Of a stretch of 27,616 bases of DNA, positions 12,102 through 24,124 are shown piece after piece. A model generated the notes under the pieces. That model saw nothing but the letters and a program-made list of their open reading frames with translations, did no database searches and had not been told where the DNA came from. Source of the DNA: Phallusia fumigata (lineage: Eukaryota; Chordata; Ascidiacea; Phlebobranchia; Ascidiidae); NCBI GenBank assembly GCA_008931825.1, contig QXVZ01001120.1, positions 1-27,616 on the forward strand, given 5' to 3'. Every line of letters starts with the position of its first letter. Within the stretch, counting starts at the first letter, position 1. Made by a program: the position numbers and the translations under genes.

Positions 12102-12539
12102 TATCTTTAATTTACTCGCCGTTAACCAGTCAACCGTTACGTTCACAATGCGCATCGTCATTCCACTATGTCCATGCGTTGCCATGGCGATATACCAAGC
12201 ATAATTTTCAAACCAACACCACGAAAGTTGTTTGAAACGAGCAGAAACGCACAATGGCCACGGACAACGAGTGCTTTTATGGCGGCAAGGTAAACACAGG
12301 AATAGTGGAATTGTGTGGACATAGCACGGCTTTAATGGCACGCAAGATCCCAGCGAAATATCGCTGTGAATGTTCTACGACAAATTTGAAACATGTAAGC
12401 ATTTTCGGTCTTGTTGTATTTTACAATAACTTGACATCCTAGGGAACGTTATTGTGGCGTTATACCATGCACTTTACATCCATTATTGTGGCGTTGTACG
12501 TTTCACAACTAACATCTACAAAACAATATACTGCACTGG
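12102..12539. repeat. 438-bp duplicate abutting N, left copy
   Basis: Matches 12541-12978 at offset 439, and both copies end or begin at the N at 12540. The only difference noticed is G at 12395 against T at 12834. This is the signature of two overlapping contig ends that were placed in tandem instead of merged. Confidence 0.95.
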
Positions 12540-12540
12540 N
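12540..12540. other. Assembly gap (single N)
   Basis: Join between two contigs whose ends share 438 bp. Confidence 0.9.
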
Positions 12541-12978
12541 TATCTTTAATTTACTCGCCGTTAACCAGTCAACCGTTACGTTCACAATGCGCATCGTCAT
12601 TCCACTATGTCCATGCGTTGCCATGGCGATATACCAAGCATAATTTTCAAACCAACACCACGAAAGTTGTTTGAAACGAGCAGAAACGCACAATGGCCAC
12701 GGACAACGAGTGCTTTTATGGCGGCAAGGTAAACACAGGAATAGTGGAATTGTGTGGACATAGCACGGCTTTAATGGCACGCAAGATCCCAGCGAAATAT
12801 CGCTGTGAATGTTCTACGACAAATTTGAAACATTTAAGCATTTTCGGTCTTGTTGTATTTTACAATAACTTGACATCCTAGGGAACGTTATTGTGGCGTT
12901 ATACCATGCACTTTACATCCATTATTGTGGCGTTGTACGTTTCACAACTAACATCTACAAAACAATATACTGCACTGG
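12541..12978. repeat. 438-bp duplicate abutting N, right copy
   Basis: Second copy of 12102-12539; see that entry. The true locus probably holds one copy. Confidence 0.95.
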
Positions 12979-14072
12979 TAGCTTAATGACGCTGCTAACA
13001 ATTTCTCACCCCTAAAAGTTCGGTACACACCATAACTGTAACGGCCTAGAAGACCTACTATCCGTTCCTGTCCACTACAACAAAGCAGCAAGGTATTGTG
13101 TTACAGAGCTCTCACATTTGTGCTAATAGTTTGTGACCGCGTTCCTGCTTGACAATTTTAAACCACGCCTGAAATTTAACTATTCCCTGGCGGGCCTATT
13201 GTGATTTAATGTTCAATATTTGTTTTCACTAAATTTTAAAACCGCCATTTGACATCCTGCGTGGTTGAGAGTAAAATTGAAGATTTGTTTGTTGTGGCCC
13301 CTGCGACAACGGTTGTTGCACAATCATTTCTGCTTATCATGTTCCTAAATACACATTTTTTTACAGCTTCGGCAGATTTAAATGGCTGTTGTCAAGCCAC
13401 AAAACAAATCCTTTTAAAAATTCATGCCCTTTCGTCTGTATCAGATAAGGCGGTTAATCTTGTTCCATTTTGCCTACGTACACAACAATAAAACTATGAA
13501 CTAAAGTGTACTTACCGACTTTGCTCTTTGAAAATGGATCCATGGGTTATGTTTCAACTGTTACTGTTTCAATGCCTTTACACAGAAAACATTTTCTAAT
13601 TTTTTTTAAAAACAGTATGTAGGCTAACACCTCAGGCGTCAAGTACACGTAGATCCTCCAAAAGGCTGCTCAGACATGAAATTAGTAGATTCTAAATTCC
13701 ACAACGTAACTGACTTAAATTGTGCACCAGCCTACACAGCCAATTACCCTAGGGCCAAAGGATAGCGCATTCAGAGCAGAAATCGATTCAGAGAGTACCT
13801 TTGTTATCACGTGTACGCCTTCCACAACAATAGCGCACGTAACATATTGTTTCGGTCGATTGTGCGAGCCGCCACTGTGCGTTACCCCATACCACACCTT
13901 TTACTTGACGGGTTTACCCCGGTCGTAGTCGCTGTCAGGTATAGTTATATATCGGTTGACTAACGAGGGGTCGTTGCTTTTCGTTTTTTTAGCATCTTAT
14001 TTAATTTGTATGAAGACAAGTTGAACTTTCGCTGGTTGGTTTGCACGCCGATCGTGTTTCAGATACTTGAAA
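12979..14072. other. Intergenic, no supported gene
   Basis: Mixed AT-rich sequence. On the minus strand, a start-like ATG near 13546 followed by MDPFSKSKV and a good donor (gtaagt) around 13510-13515 could be a first coding exon, but no partner exon in the right phase was found. Nothing else is supported. Confidence 0.4.
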
Positions 14073-14286
14073 TCGAATTGGTGCGTTACTTTTTTGAATT
14101 ACAACCAACGTTGCAGTGGATCCTATCTACTTCACAGGATTCATCGTTTCGCGCGACACTTGGGACGTCATGGTACTGCAGCGTTTGTTAATATCTACAA
14201 AAAGTATAATCATTGCAAATAGCGCAGACACCCAATGCATTCTTCAAGATTGTAGGCATTTATGTAAGCGTTAAAAAGCATACCTC
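14073..14286. repeat. 214-bp duplicate abutting N, left copy
   Basis: Matches 14288-14501 at offset 215 with about ten substitutions, roughly 5% divergence. It ends at the N at 14287. This fits two haplotypes of one locus at an unmerged contig overlap. Confidence 0.93.
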
Positions 14287-14287
14287 N
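14287..14287. other. Assembly gap (single N)
   Basis: Join between two contigs whose ends are diverged copies of the same 214 bp. Confidence 0.9.
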
Positions 14288-14501
14288 TCGAATTGGTGCG
14301 TTACTTTTTTGAATTACATCCAACATTGCAGTGGACCTTATATACTTCACAGGATACATCGTTTCGCGCGACACTTGGGACGTCATGGTACTGGAGCGTT
14401 TGTTAATATCTACAAAAAGCATAATCATGGCAAATAGCGCAGACACCCAATGCATACTTCAAGATTGTAGGCATTTATGTAAGCGTTAAAAAGCATACCT
14501 C
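14288..14501. repeat. 214-bp duplicate abutting N, right copy
   Basis: Second copy of 14073-14286, about 5% diverged. Confidence 0.93.
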
Positions 14502-14564
14502 ATACAGAAAGCTAGGAATCCTACATTTCTACGCCACTACAACTAAAAGCAGGCTTTGACTTTT

Positions 14565-14745
14565 TGGTTTGTTACGGTACAGTGGTTACGCCTTTCGCAA
14601 TGAGGCACCTGGTACTCACGTCTCATTACGTACCGAACCATTTCATATCCTTGACAATGGATGGCAGTACGGTACGGTCCGTAGCTCCGGAACGATGTAC
14701 GTGGTACGTACAACTCAAAACGTACCGTACCATTGCCTTCCTTTA
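14565..14745. repeat. GGTAC-rich interspersed repeat
   Basis: The segment has TACGGTAC near its left side and GTACCGTAC near its right, plus internal copies of TACGGTACGG, giving partial inverted symmetry. It contains GGATGGCAGTACGGTA at 14659-14674. The same 16 bases lie inverted at 16187-16202, and a 14/16 match is at 26267-26282. This is probably a fragment of a small non-autonomous element; the ends are not defined. Confidence 0.5.
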
Positions 14746-16569
14746 CTAACAGCTGGCAAACTATAGGCAAACAATTTTATTTTCTAACATATGTCAACTG
14801 AAATAGGGTTATTACAGCATACTTGATTATCACTGATTGTTTGACAACCAACAAAAGTATTGAATTTTTGTTTTCACGTGCAAAGCAAAGTCGAATACTA
14901 AAATATTTAGATGCGGTGTTTGGTTCTATGGTGACACAGTTGAAAGCTGTTCATAATTAAATGCTGGGCGAGGATCTAAAATAACGGCTTACGTTTCTGC
15001 GACAACAGGCTGTACATTCCAGAGCTAAAACACGTTGCCATTACCTTTTACCAGTTGCGCATGCTTAATCCCAAAACTAAAATCTCTGATCAGCGATCGC
15101 GGCCAACTCAAATGCATGTACTCTATGGTAGTGTTGCGACAATTTAATGCAGACCTTCAAACCTTTCAACATTTTTTTTATTCCGCACATAGATTATAGG
15201 AATATGCTTCACAATGTTCCCGTGTCAATCAACTTTCCGCTTTATTTCTAGGAATATTTCTAATACGTCGTCGTACATTGTATATCAAACTGTCACAATT
15301 GCTCATAAACATAGCGAGTGCCTAGCCTATGATACCAACAGGCTGTGCGTGGTAATGGATTTTTTAATATGTGACGTGCAATATTTTTTTAGTTATGTTG
15401 GTAAGGTTATGCTCGAATGTTACCCGTGTTTGTTTGGCCTAAAGCTCCATCAAAATACATTACCTGCAGTATTTATAAAGTATTATATCGTTGAAAATTG
15501 TGATTTTGCCTGCACTGCAAAACTGAAAATTGTCTTCAAATGGCCCTGTAACTGCGAACTTGCGCAAAAAATCACGCTACACTGCACTGCACCGCAAAGT
15601 TTTCGTTCTAGTGCCTGATCTAAATTTACAACGGTTTTGCGAAATGTTCAGTTGATAGTCCTGACAAAACAAATTTCAAAATAATTAACATATCATTTCT
15701 GTGTAAATCGTTTAAAGGTTTGAATAATACCAATTCTACAGCCAGATTATTATACAAATGTCCGCCCTAATGGGAACGAATTAAGCTAAAAGAATGATTA
15801 TCTATTGATGTTTATAGAAATCAAAACATTTTTCATAAATTCTGATACCCATTAGGCCCAATAATGCCTAATTTTTTTAAACACCCTTACTTACATACCC
15901 CAGTAATATTGTTGCAAACATGTAGCGCATGTAGGACCTAAAAAGTAGTCAACTTTAAACAAAATTAAACACAATATGACCAGATTCATTAATGCGTGTG
16001 TGGTGCGATTTCGTACGACAACGACGCATTTTTTCGCGCTATTGCAAAAAGTAAAGTAAACCATTCTCCATTGCCGCGCACACGAAGTGGTTGACATCTC
16101 TAGCTCGTGGTGCCTGCTAGCCAACCTTAAAAAATAAGAAGACCCTAAAGTTTTTAAATGCACCGAAATTCGAAAAACTCAAATCCTACCGTACTGCCAT
16201 CCTTTCCTAGTGGGTACGAGAATGGTTTGTTATTTGAATGAGAACAATAAATCAAGAATTTACTGCTCTGGCACAAATATTAATTTCACTTTAGGGGATC
16301 TCCCTAGTTACCTAGAGATAAAATCTCAGATAATTTATTGAGTTTCCGATCTATGAAGTAGGATTTAACCTTTAACAAATATTTACGCAATTTTTTTTGC
16401 AGACGCGTTCTGTTTATTGAAATGACAGTTAAAACAGAAAAGTCCGTGCACAAATTGCGCAACCCGCTGGAAATAAAATGAGTTGGGGGATTTCCCATTG
16501 AGCTGCAACTAATTTCCATTTACGAGTGAAATTGGAGTTACAAAAATAAAAAAGCAATTTTAATAAAAC
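14746..16569. other. Intergenic upstream of ASCC2
   Basis: AT-rich. A 134-codon plus-strand frame at 15214-15618 has no recognisable features and is of a length expected by chance at this base composition. The ASCC2 promoter should lie at its right end, but I see no TATA box or other clear element. Confidence 0.4.
16187..16202 (-). repeat. Copy of the GGATGGCAGTACGGTA repeat motif
   Basis: Exact inverted match of 16 bases to 14659-14674. The flanks do not align further by eye. Confidence 0.6.
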
Positions 16570-19500
16570 ATGCTCAAAAACAAAGTTGTTCCACTAGAGG
16601 ATATTGAGTTTGCCTTCATTGATCCCAAAACAGGTATTATTTGTTGCTATATTTTGTTTGTTAAATGTTAACATTAAAAATCGAGTCTGGTTTTGCTCCT
16701 TTATTAGACAAATTAAAAATACAAAATTCGTGTGGAATCTGCAGTAATTTGTCATTTAGATAAATTGGTGTACCGGCAAGCGCTTCACTCAGACCTATGT
16801 CAGAAGACATTGTCTGGTGTTGAATATTATGCAGTTCCACATCATTTCAATGAAAATGCTGAGGAATGGAAGCAGTATGTTCCAGTGTTAGATGACATTA
16901 TTTCTGATCTTCAATGGCTTTTGATGTTAGATCATCCTAAGTTTTGGTGCCAGGTATTATCTCACTGTTTGTTTTGTTGTTCCATCGACTTTGGATGTAA
17001 CACAAGGAACATGTGTTCCTAAGTTAAAAGCTTTTAACTGACAGTAATGTAAATACTGGTAACCACCAGTAATGCACCCAAGTTTAAGCTGTCAATTTTT
17101 TATCCTTACAAAACCATTTTCCATCAGTAAACACAATTTGTTTGTTTTTTTGACTGTTTTTGACTTTTTTAATTTCCTATCGTGACAGGTTGTCAATGAC
17201 GAATCAGTTCATGCGTTGCTAAATTCCTACTTAAGAAGAGCTCCAAGATACAAGCAACCTGACCTTCCAGAAAATATAAGAAGAAAGCATGACCTTGTTC
17301 ACCGCTTGGTCTTTTTAGTTTTTCAAAGGTAAATAAAATTTTCCTGAAGTTTAGTTTGAAGAAATATCTTTGTTTTATTTACTTAACCAAACAAGGCCTG
17401 AAAATGCCCAAACCCTTTATTTAAGGAGACACATTGTTTTTACTTTTTATCCCAAAATATTTGTTGACTGGAAATACTAACTGTGGTTGGGACCCCGTGA
17501 AATCCCTATCCTGAAGTCCATAGTTTCAATTCGATCCAAGATTACATTGAAATCCAAGCATTTTAATAATGTATCTAACATGCAGTGGGAGTGCGATTTA
17601 CTTAATTTGGGACAAATTTGTTTCAAAATGTTTTACAACAATTACTTAATTCCTAAACAAGGTCTTATTTGTATGAGGCAAAACTATTATCTAATTAATG
17701 CTTCATTTGTGTTACCTTTCCAATCCTGGGGTTTCCCAGAATTGGGCAGCAAAATTTCTGAAAATCCCAAATTTTTCAACTTGTTTAGGAAATCTCAATC
17801 ATAACACCAACCCCAATGAAATTTTATAGGATAATAGACCTTTGTGGTTTTTATTCCGGGTCTAGAAATGGACACATTGTCAATAAAAATTACATGTCTG
17901 TTGGCTATCCATGGGTTTACTTCAGAAACAGATATCTTAAGAAATAAGTAAATAGGGTCCCAATGTAATTTAGTACATAAAATATGAATCTGCTGTATTG
18001 ATGGAATTGATTATGGGGTATTTGGAAGGGCAATATGAGAAAATATTTATTCTGTTGCTACATTGCAAAGATCACTCAGCATAAAACAATTCTGAAACCT
18101 TTTTCATATGATTCAGAATGTCAACCACAAGGGAATCAAAATCTGACTTTATGGGCAAGGAATACTTTGGCCAATTGATCTACAATAAATTTCTGTTCGA
18201 TATCCCTCGATTAATGGACATCAGTTCTTTGTATGGAAACCAACATAATGTCAAGTTAGTAAGAAAGGTGGTCAACTCTGTATTTGAACACCAGCCAAGC
18301 TACATCAGTGATCTCCAGCAAGCTGCCAAAACTGTTATTGAGGTAAACATTGCCATTTTTTGGTTCACAAAAACTTGTTAGTGTATATAAGCATTAATTT
18401 GATAAAGAAGGATTTGGATAAAACTTTTGTAGCTGGTGTATAGTTTTAAAATTGTGCTGACTGTTACATTTGACCCCACCACCCTAGCTACCCTCTACTG
18501 TAAAAGGTAGTTTGAGACCACAAAGCCTCCTAAAAAGTTATTAAACTATATTAGGATTGTAGCCTGCTAAAATGTGTGTTACTGGTTTTCTTCAGTCATA
18601 TTCACAAACACATAAAAAAGCTAAGTTAATAAAACATTTGTATAAAATATATATTCCATGCATAATAACAGCAACCTAAACTTGACATGTATCCATAGTT
18701 ATAACAAACAACTTTAAGTGTGGGGCCTATGGTTTTTTCCTTCCAGGAAGAAACTAGAAGTTAAATATCCTATTTTGGCCACATTGAACGTGGAACAATA
18801 GCATGGTAAAAGCCAATCTTCTAGTGTTTTTTTTCACACAAATCATGACAAAAATAAATGTCAAACATAGGCATAAGGTAGATACAAAAATACCAACAAA
18901 ATTTAGGGTATACGTTAATGCAGTTATTGCCAGGAGAATAACAAATGACAAATTTTGGTACATCATATTGATATTTATTGTGTTAGTAACTTTTGCTGTA
19001 GGGTAGCTTTGGCAATAAGGTTATTGCAAACCTGACCAAAGAACTTTTCTTGCTAATCACAATGTCTTGCAGAATTTTATTTCTGTGCTTAATGTTGCAG
19101 ATTCTAACCCAAACTGAAAATAAGTGCTTAAAAGAAGGTGATGGTGGCCAGGCTCCAGCATCGCTTGCGAAGGGTCGACCCACTTCTCATCTTGAGGAAA
19201 TGAATGATGTTGACTTCTCCGACCTTGTCCTTTTTCTGTCAGACATCACTCATACCCTTCAAGCGTTTTTGGTAGATGTGTACCCAAAATGCAGCTTAGT
19301 GTTTTTTGAGGTAATTGTTCTCATGTGTTTGTTTTGGTTTCATATTGGCTGTTGACTGATGATACTGGATTAGGAAATCAACATTGATCCATATTTCCAG
19401 TAACATATTTAAAAAATTAGACAAATTTGTGCTTTAAGTGTATTAATTATGTGTTCAATTCTGTGTTCAAAGTTAGCATGACTAAGTATATTTCGGAGTT

Positions 19501-22500
19501 ACCTTTTTGATATGTGTACCAAATGGGCGGTAGCTTATCGGGGGCACAAGCAAAGGGGCCTTAATCTTCCAGCTACTGCTTTTGTAACTACACACAAGAT
19601 TGCTTCTTGGGTCTCTTTGTGTCTACTCTGATCTAATATTTTTTTATTGATAACCCACATGGCGATAGTAATTTGTTTATTCATTTACATTGTTTTTTTT
19701 ACTGTGAATAGTTGCCATATTGGTCAAGCACATATGAGCATGCACTGCTGCAAGTTGGCTTCATATTTTGGCAGAAAATACAGCAATAGCTAGCATCTAA
19801 CATCTCTCAATTTAAAACACCCAAGAAAAAAATTCGTAGTTTTAACTCATTTCTGACCAACCCAAATCTTGAATTTTGTCTTCAAAATCACATTACCAAA
19901 AATAAAACAGATTTAAGAAAGTCCTACTGTGTTGATTGACATTGTCACTTAATACGGAGCATAGGCGTCGATTTTTTAGCAATTTTTTTTCGTGTGGGGT
20001 GGCGAAATGATCAAATCCGAGCAGTCTGACACGTGATAAATTTACACAACGAATGCCTGTTGGTTTGTAGTGATATTATACTCTCTGTTATCGCTAATGT
20101 TATCGGTGCAAAAGTAACAATCCAGGAAATTTCTGGGGTGGCAACAAGGAATTTTTATAATGGCTGTCACCCTAGAAATTTCCAGTGGGGTGGCCGCCAC
20201 CCCTGTTACCCCGGGAATCGACGCCTATGATACGGAGTGTGGTTGGCTGAAACTTTTATTCATTGACTTTTTCACACTTGTTACCTCTTTATTATATACA
20301 CTAGTTTTGTTTGAATGGGATAACTGTGTTTGAAAGAAACTTTATTCTGTTCTCAATTTTGCAGGCTGGATTAGTCACCAAGCTGGACACCATTTTCTGT
20401 GAAACCTTAAAGGCACTGAAGTCAGCATTGCATGGTCGAAAATCAACCATTCCATTTCTCACATACCAAGAACTACACACTCATTTGAAATTAACCAATG
20501 ATTCCATTCTTAAAGTTGTACACCATCTGATCAATGCATGTCTGTTTAACCCGATATTAAAAGTTGCTAAAAACAACAAAGACACCCAAACAGCTTTGGC
20601 TGAGAAGTACTTTGAGGTAGGGTACACAATTAATTGAGTTTGCTCTTTGTAACTTCTTCAACAGCAGCAGTAAAACCTATTCTTGGCATAAGCTCAGTGT
20701 GATTTAGCATTGTCAATATTTTTTTAATGAAATAATTTTCTTCTTGGTGTATCACTGTACAAACTTTCAGAACTGTTTACAGAGCCTTACTTTATTGTTG
20801 TCTCATCGTTCGATGATTAGCGGTTTGCAACAAAAGTTTAATCTCATCAAAGACATTGAATCAGTACTGCAGGTTAGTCCTTTCATACCCATTTTACAAT
20901 AACTTTAATTATTTTTATTTTATCAAGGTATTGTCATCATTGTTAGTATGCTCTGTGATTTATATAATTTGGTACTAGTGCAGGTGCAGATTAGCATAAC
21001 ACTCACTTTTATCCTACCATCCCAGGCATGTCCTGATATTGAGGCGACTCAACCACACTTTATCCTTCAAAATCTGAAGGACATTTCCATCTCACTGACC
21101 AAGAAGCAAGGCAGCAGTTCACCAGCACAGAATGGCCTTGCTAAAAAAAAGTTGGTGCCTAAAAAGAAAACTCCTTCACCTGCAACACCTGATGTTCATC
21201 AGAATAAAGATGAAGACATGAAGATGACGTTACTTGTGTCATCAGTACAGGATCTTTTTCATGATCTTGGGGCTTCTTTCATTGAAGCCTGTTTAAAGCG
21301 CTTTGACATGAATCCTGAGAAGGTAATTCAGATGATCCTTGATGACAATTTACCACCTGATATACTAAAAATGGACAGGTGAGTCGTGTGAAAATGTTCT
21401 TTTATACTCTGGTGTGATGTTGTACATAGACATGCATTTACAAAGAGTCGTGTATGCATGGATTATCGACATGGTGATGTTGCTCACTTTCGATCCCCAG
21501 CTTTTTTGTTGTTTTTGCTTTCTTTTGACTGTCAAACAGCTTCAATACCAGCAGTTTCACACCAATTTAAAGAGTGATACTCGTTCAAAAATAAAAACTG
21601 TTCAGGTTATCATCAGTTTAAGACATATACTTTTAGAGCTCACAAAAAAGTTGGAATACATATTGCAATTGTAAAACTAATTTAGATTCAAAAAATTCTA
21701 ACAATGGTTTATTTATCATACAGAAGTGAAAACAAAACTGCTCCGAAACCAACTAAGCCGGAAGTCACCCATCACCATGATGAGTTAAATATAGACGAGC
21801 AACCAGGATCTTCCGGAATCGGAGACATCATTAAAGAGCGGAAAAACGTTTATGACAATGATCAGTTTGATGTGATGACCACCAACACGGAGAAATCTGT
21901 TGATAAATCGAAAATCCACCGGGGTAAAAAAGATAAATCTGATATAGAACATTGGGCTGCAGAAAACGAGTTCGAACGTTTACGAGAACTCTACAGCAAG
22001 TACGATCTTGTCAAAGATGGAGACAGCGATTCTGAGGAAAATTTCTCACTCCCTGGTAAGTTCTGAAAACCTGTGTAGTAGAGTCGACCACATTTTTCCG
22101 ATGAAAAATAAGCATAGGTAGACAATTCACGGTTTTAAATAGTCTCAACAAGAAGATACGAGACAGTTTTTGTGTGTAAAACATTTTTCTACATTTCAAC
22201 AAACGGTGTTGTCATCATTTGGAATAACTCGGAAAAGCGGCGCAAAGTTACTTGTCGCGGTAAAAGTGATTACAGTTGTTACACCCCCTTTTTCTTTTGC
22301 CTCGTGTGTTTTGATATCCTCAAAGTAAATTCTGGGGATTTTGAACACTGTTACTTGCAGTGCAAGAATTAACAACCTTTTAGCACACCTATACTAAGGT
22401 TTTTACTCCTAGAAATGATGAAAAATCATGTAAATGTATTTCATGCAGTTGACTTTTAAGTTGACTTTAAAATCAGTGAATTTCTGAAGTCAGACATAAC

Positions 22501-23744
22501 CAACCTTAGATTTTTTTCCAAATTTGAGAATTGTGTTACACAACTGTTTACCACCACATGTTCAGTGCGGGAATCTGCTCTTTACGAAGACGAATATGAC
22601 GACACGTATGATGACGTGAAAGTGTCGGCGAATGACCTTGACAATGCCGACGATCTTTTGGCAAGGAGGTTGAAGGCCCAGCAGATGATTCGACGAGGGG
22701 AGTCAGATTCAGATGAAGAAGAGTAAGAAATAATATCTTGTGTACAATTATTCAGCCACAATCTATCGTTTTGGGTCCCCTTTCCGAACGGGACGCATTT
22801 GACATAATACCCTGTTCGCCCCTAAAATGGGTCAATGTCACAAGATGCAGACTTGAAGAGTAGCTTAAATAAAAGCTGTTATGTTTTAAATATCTGCTGC
22901 AATTTTGACATGTATTCTAGATAATTACATATTCTTTAACATCGCATGTATATGGAATGGCAATATGGTAGAAGCCACCCTTCTAGATGAAACCTAATTG
23001 TTTAGAATTTGAGTTATTAATTGTTGNGTGTACAATTATTCAGCCACAATCTATCGTTATGGGGCTCCTTTCTGAACGGGACGCATTTGACATAATATCC
23101 TGTTAGCCTCCAAAATGGGTCAATGTCACAAGATGCAGACTTGAAGAGTAGCTTAAATAAAAGCTGTTATGTTTCAAATATCTGCTGCAATTTTGACATG
23201 TATTCTAGATAATTACATATTCTTTAACATCGCATGTATATAGAATGGCAATATGGTGAAAGCCACCCTTCTAGATGAAACGTATTGTTGAGAATTTAAG
23301 TTAATCATTGTTGATTGAGCAAGATATGTAAGGGAAAGTTCCGCATAGTAAATTTGCCATGTTACATTTTTATGCCTGCACATAGAAGTAATTGACATTC
23401 TCGCTTCTGGTTAAATCAAAACTAATTATGTTTTCACTATTTCCAGGCCAAACCAAATAGAAGCAAATCGACAGAACTTTATCGAAAATCCAGAGGTTGT
23501 AAGAGCGCGCAAGGAAGCTGCAAGACAGCGGAAGCAGGAAGACTTTCAGCGGAAGGGTGGGAGGAGGAAGGGGAAGCAGGGCGAGAAGCAACAGAACCAA
23601 CATCCTCCAACCGAGGGAGCGGACAGGGATGCAAGGAAGAAGACGGAGGAACGAGATCGAAGAAGAAAGGAGGCGAATAAGTCGTCACGTAGCAACCACA
23701 ATCGGAAGAGCCTAGCTACGCGAAAAGCTGCGTCTGGAATGTGA
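16570..23744 (+). CDS. ASCC2: Activating signal cointegrator 1 complex subunit 2
   Basis: ASCC2 binds the helicase ASCC3 through its N-terminal region and K63-linked ubiquitin through a CUE domain. It acts in ALKBH3-linked alkylation repair and in splitting collided ribosomes. Exons: 16570-16633, 16745-16953, 17189-17328, 18117-18342, 19101-19310, 20365-20616, 20771-20872, 21026-21378, 21724-22055, 22566-22722, 23447-23744. They total 2343 nt, 780 residues plus TGA; human is 757. An in-frame TAA lies 6 nt before the ATG. Matches to the family are DHPKFWCQ, LIYNKFLFDIP, the CUE domain at about 467-510 (VQDLFHDLGASFIEACL, VIQMILDDNL), NVYDNDQFDVM, LYEDEYDDTYDD and the basic tail KEANKSSRSNHNRKS. 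All phases join. The exon-2 acceptor (ATCTGCAG) is weak but is the one that keeps the frame. Confidence 0.95.
17329..18116 (+). other. ASCC2 intron 3
   Basis: 788 bp, AT-rich. A 105-codon frame at 17487-17804 lies inside it but shows no family resemblance and no splice-compatible borders. Nothing else seen. Confidence 0.6.
18792..18824 (+). repeat. Short hairpin-type repeat in ASCC2 intron 4
   Basis: GCATGGTAAAAGCCA followed by TCTTCTAG resembles 22954-22986, where TAGAAG and CTTCTA face each other around GCCACC. It may be a fragment of a dispersed element. Similarity is partial. Confidence 0.3.
19960..20229. mobile_element. MITE with 14-bp TIRs and 8-bp TSDs
   Basis: 270 bp inside ASCC2 intron 5. 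The left end CATAGGCGTCGATT and the right end AATCGACGCCTATG are perfect inverted repeats. ATACGGAG flanks both sides (19952-19959 and 20230-20237) as a perfect target-site duplication. There is no open frame for a transposase, so it is non-autonomous. Eight-base duplications fit hAT or P superfamilies. The end sequence lacks the usual hAT CAGNG, so the family is left open. Intact ends and duplications suggest a fairly recent insertion. Confidence 0.9.
22740..23026. repeat. 287-bp duplicate abutting N, left copy, in ASCC2 intron 10
   Basis: Matches 23028 to about 23313 with roughly 6% substitutions and ends at the N at 23027. It lies in the intron before the last ASCC2 exon. It is probably two haplotypes of one contig overlap, so the true intron is likely shorter than shown. 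Confidence 0.92.
23027..23027. other. Assembly gap (single N)
   Basis: Contig join inside ASCC2 intron 10. Confidence 0.9.
23028..23313. repeat. Duplicate abutting N, right copy
   Basis: Second, diverged copy of 22740-23026. Confidence 0.92.
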
Positions 23745-24097
23745 AACAAAAACTTTTTCATAATTGGTGTCACGTGGTGCGCGCAAATCTTGTTGAAAAA
23801 CAAAACAAAAGTGGATTGGTTAAAATATTGACTCTGACTTCCTTTAACCCACGGTTTAACTTACAAAGAGTAAGTGATATTGCTTGAACCCAGAGTAGTG
23901 AAAATAGTTGCATCAAAGTGAGTTTTCTGTGGGCCAAAATTAATATTCTGTCTTGGAAAAAATGATTGTTATGCGACTGATGTGTATATCATACTAGATA
24001 GCCTTAGGTGCGCTAATCTAAACCAAAGATTGCAGAAATATATGACAATGACAGCAGTACGATACAAACGGGCACATTGCTTCAAATGTACATGGTA

Positions 24098-24103
24098 AAT
24101 AAA
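24098..24103 (+). terminator. ASCC2: Poly(A) signal AATAAA of ASCC2
   Basis: Canonical hexamer 354 nt after the ASCC2 stop codon, with no better one earlier in the 3' UTR. Cleavage would be expected near 24115-24125, just before the repeat at 24125. Confidence 0.6.
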
Positions 24104-24124
24104 CTATATTGAAACCGGATAAAC

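Noticed and set aside
14210-14455. Minus-strand frame with a hydrophobic run ending MLFVDINKR and then YPVKY, suggesting a GPCR TM3/ICL2
   Set aside because: The other copy at 14073-14286 carries a stop and several non-silent changes in the same frame, and no flanking TM exons were found.
14565-14745. Possible complete MITE with GGTAC inverted ends
   Set aside because: The inverted arms are short and no target-site duplication was found, so it is listed only as a repeat.
15214-15618. 134-codon plus-strand ORF
   Set aside because: Cys-rich but without any motif, splice context or partner exon; a frame this long is expected roughly once by chance in a window of this size and composition.
21480-21500. 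TTTCGATCCCCAG, like a tRNA or SINE B box
   Set aside because: No A box at the right distance and no cloverleaf could be drawn.
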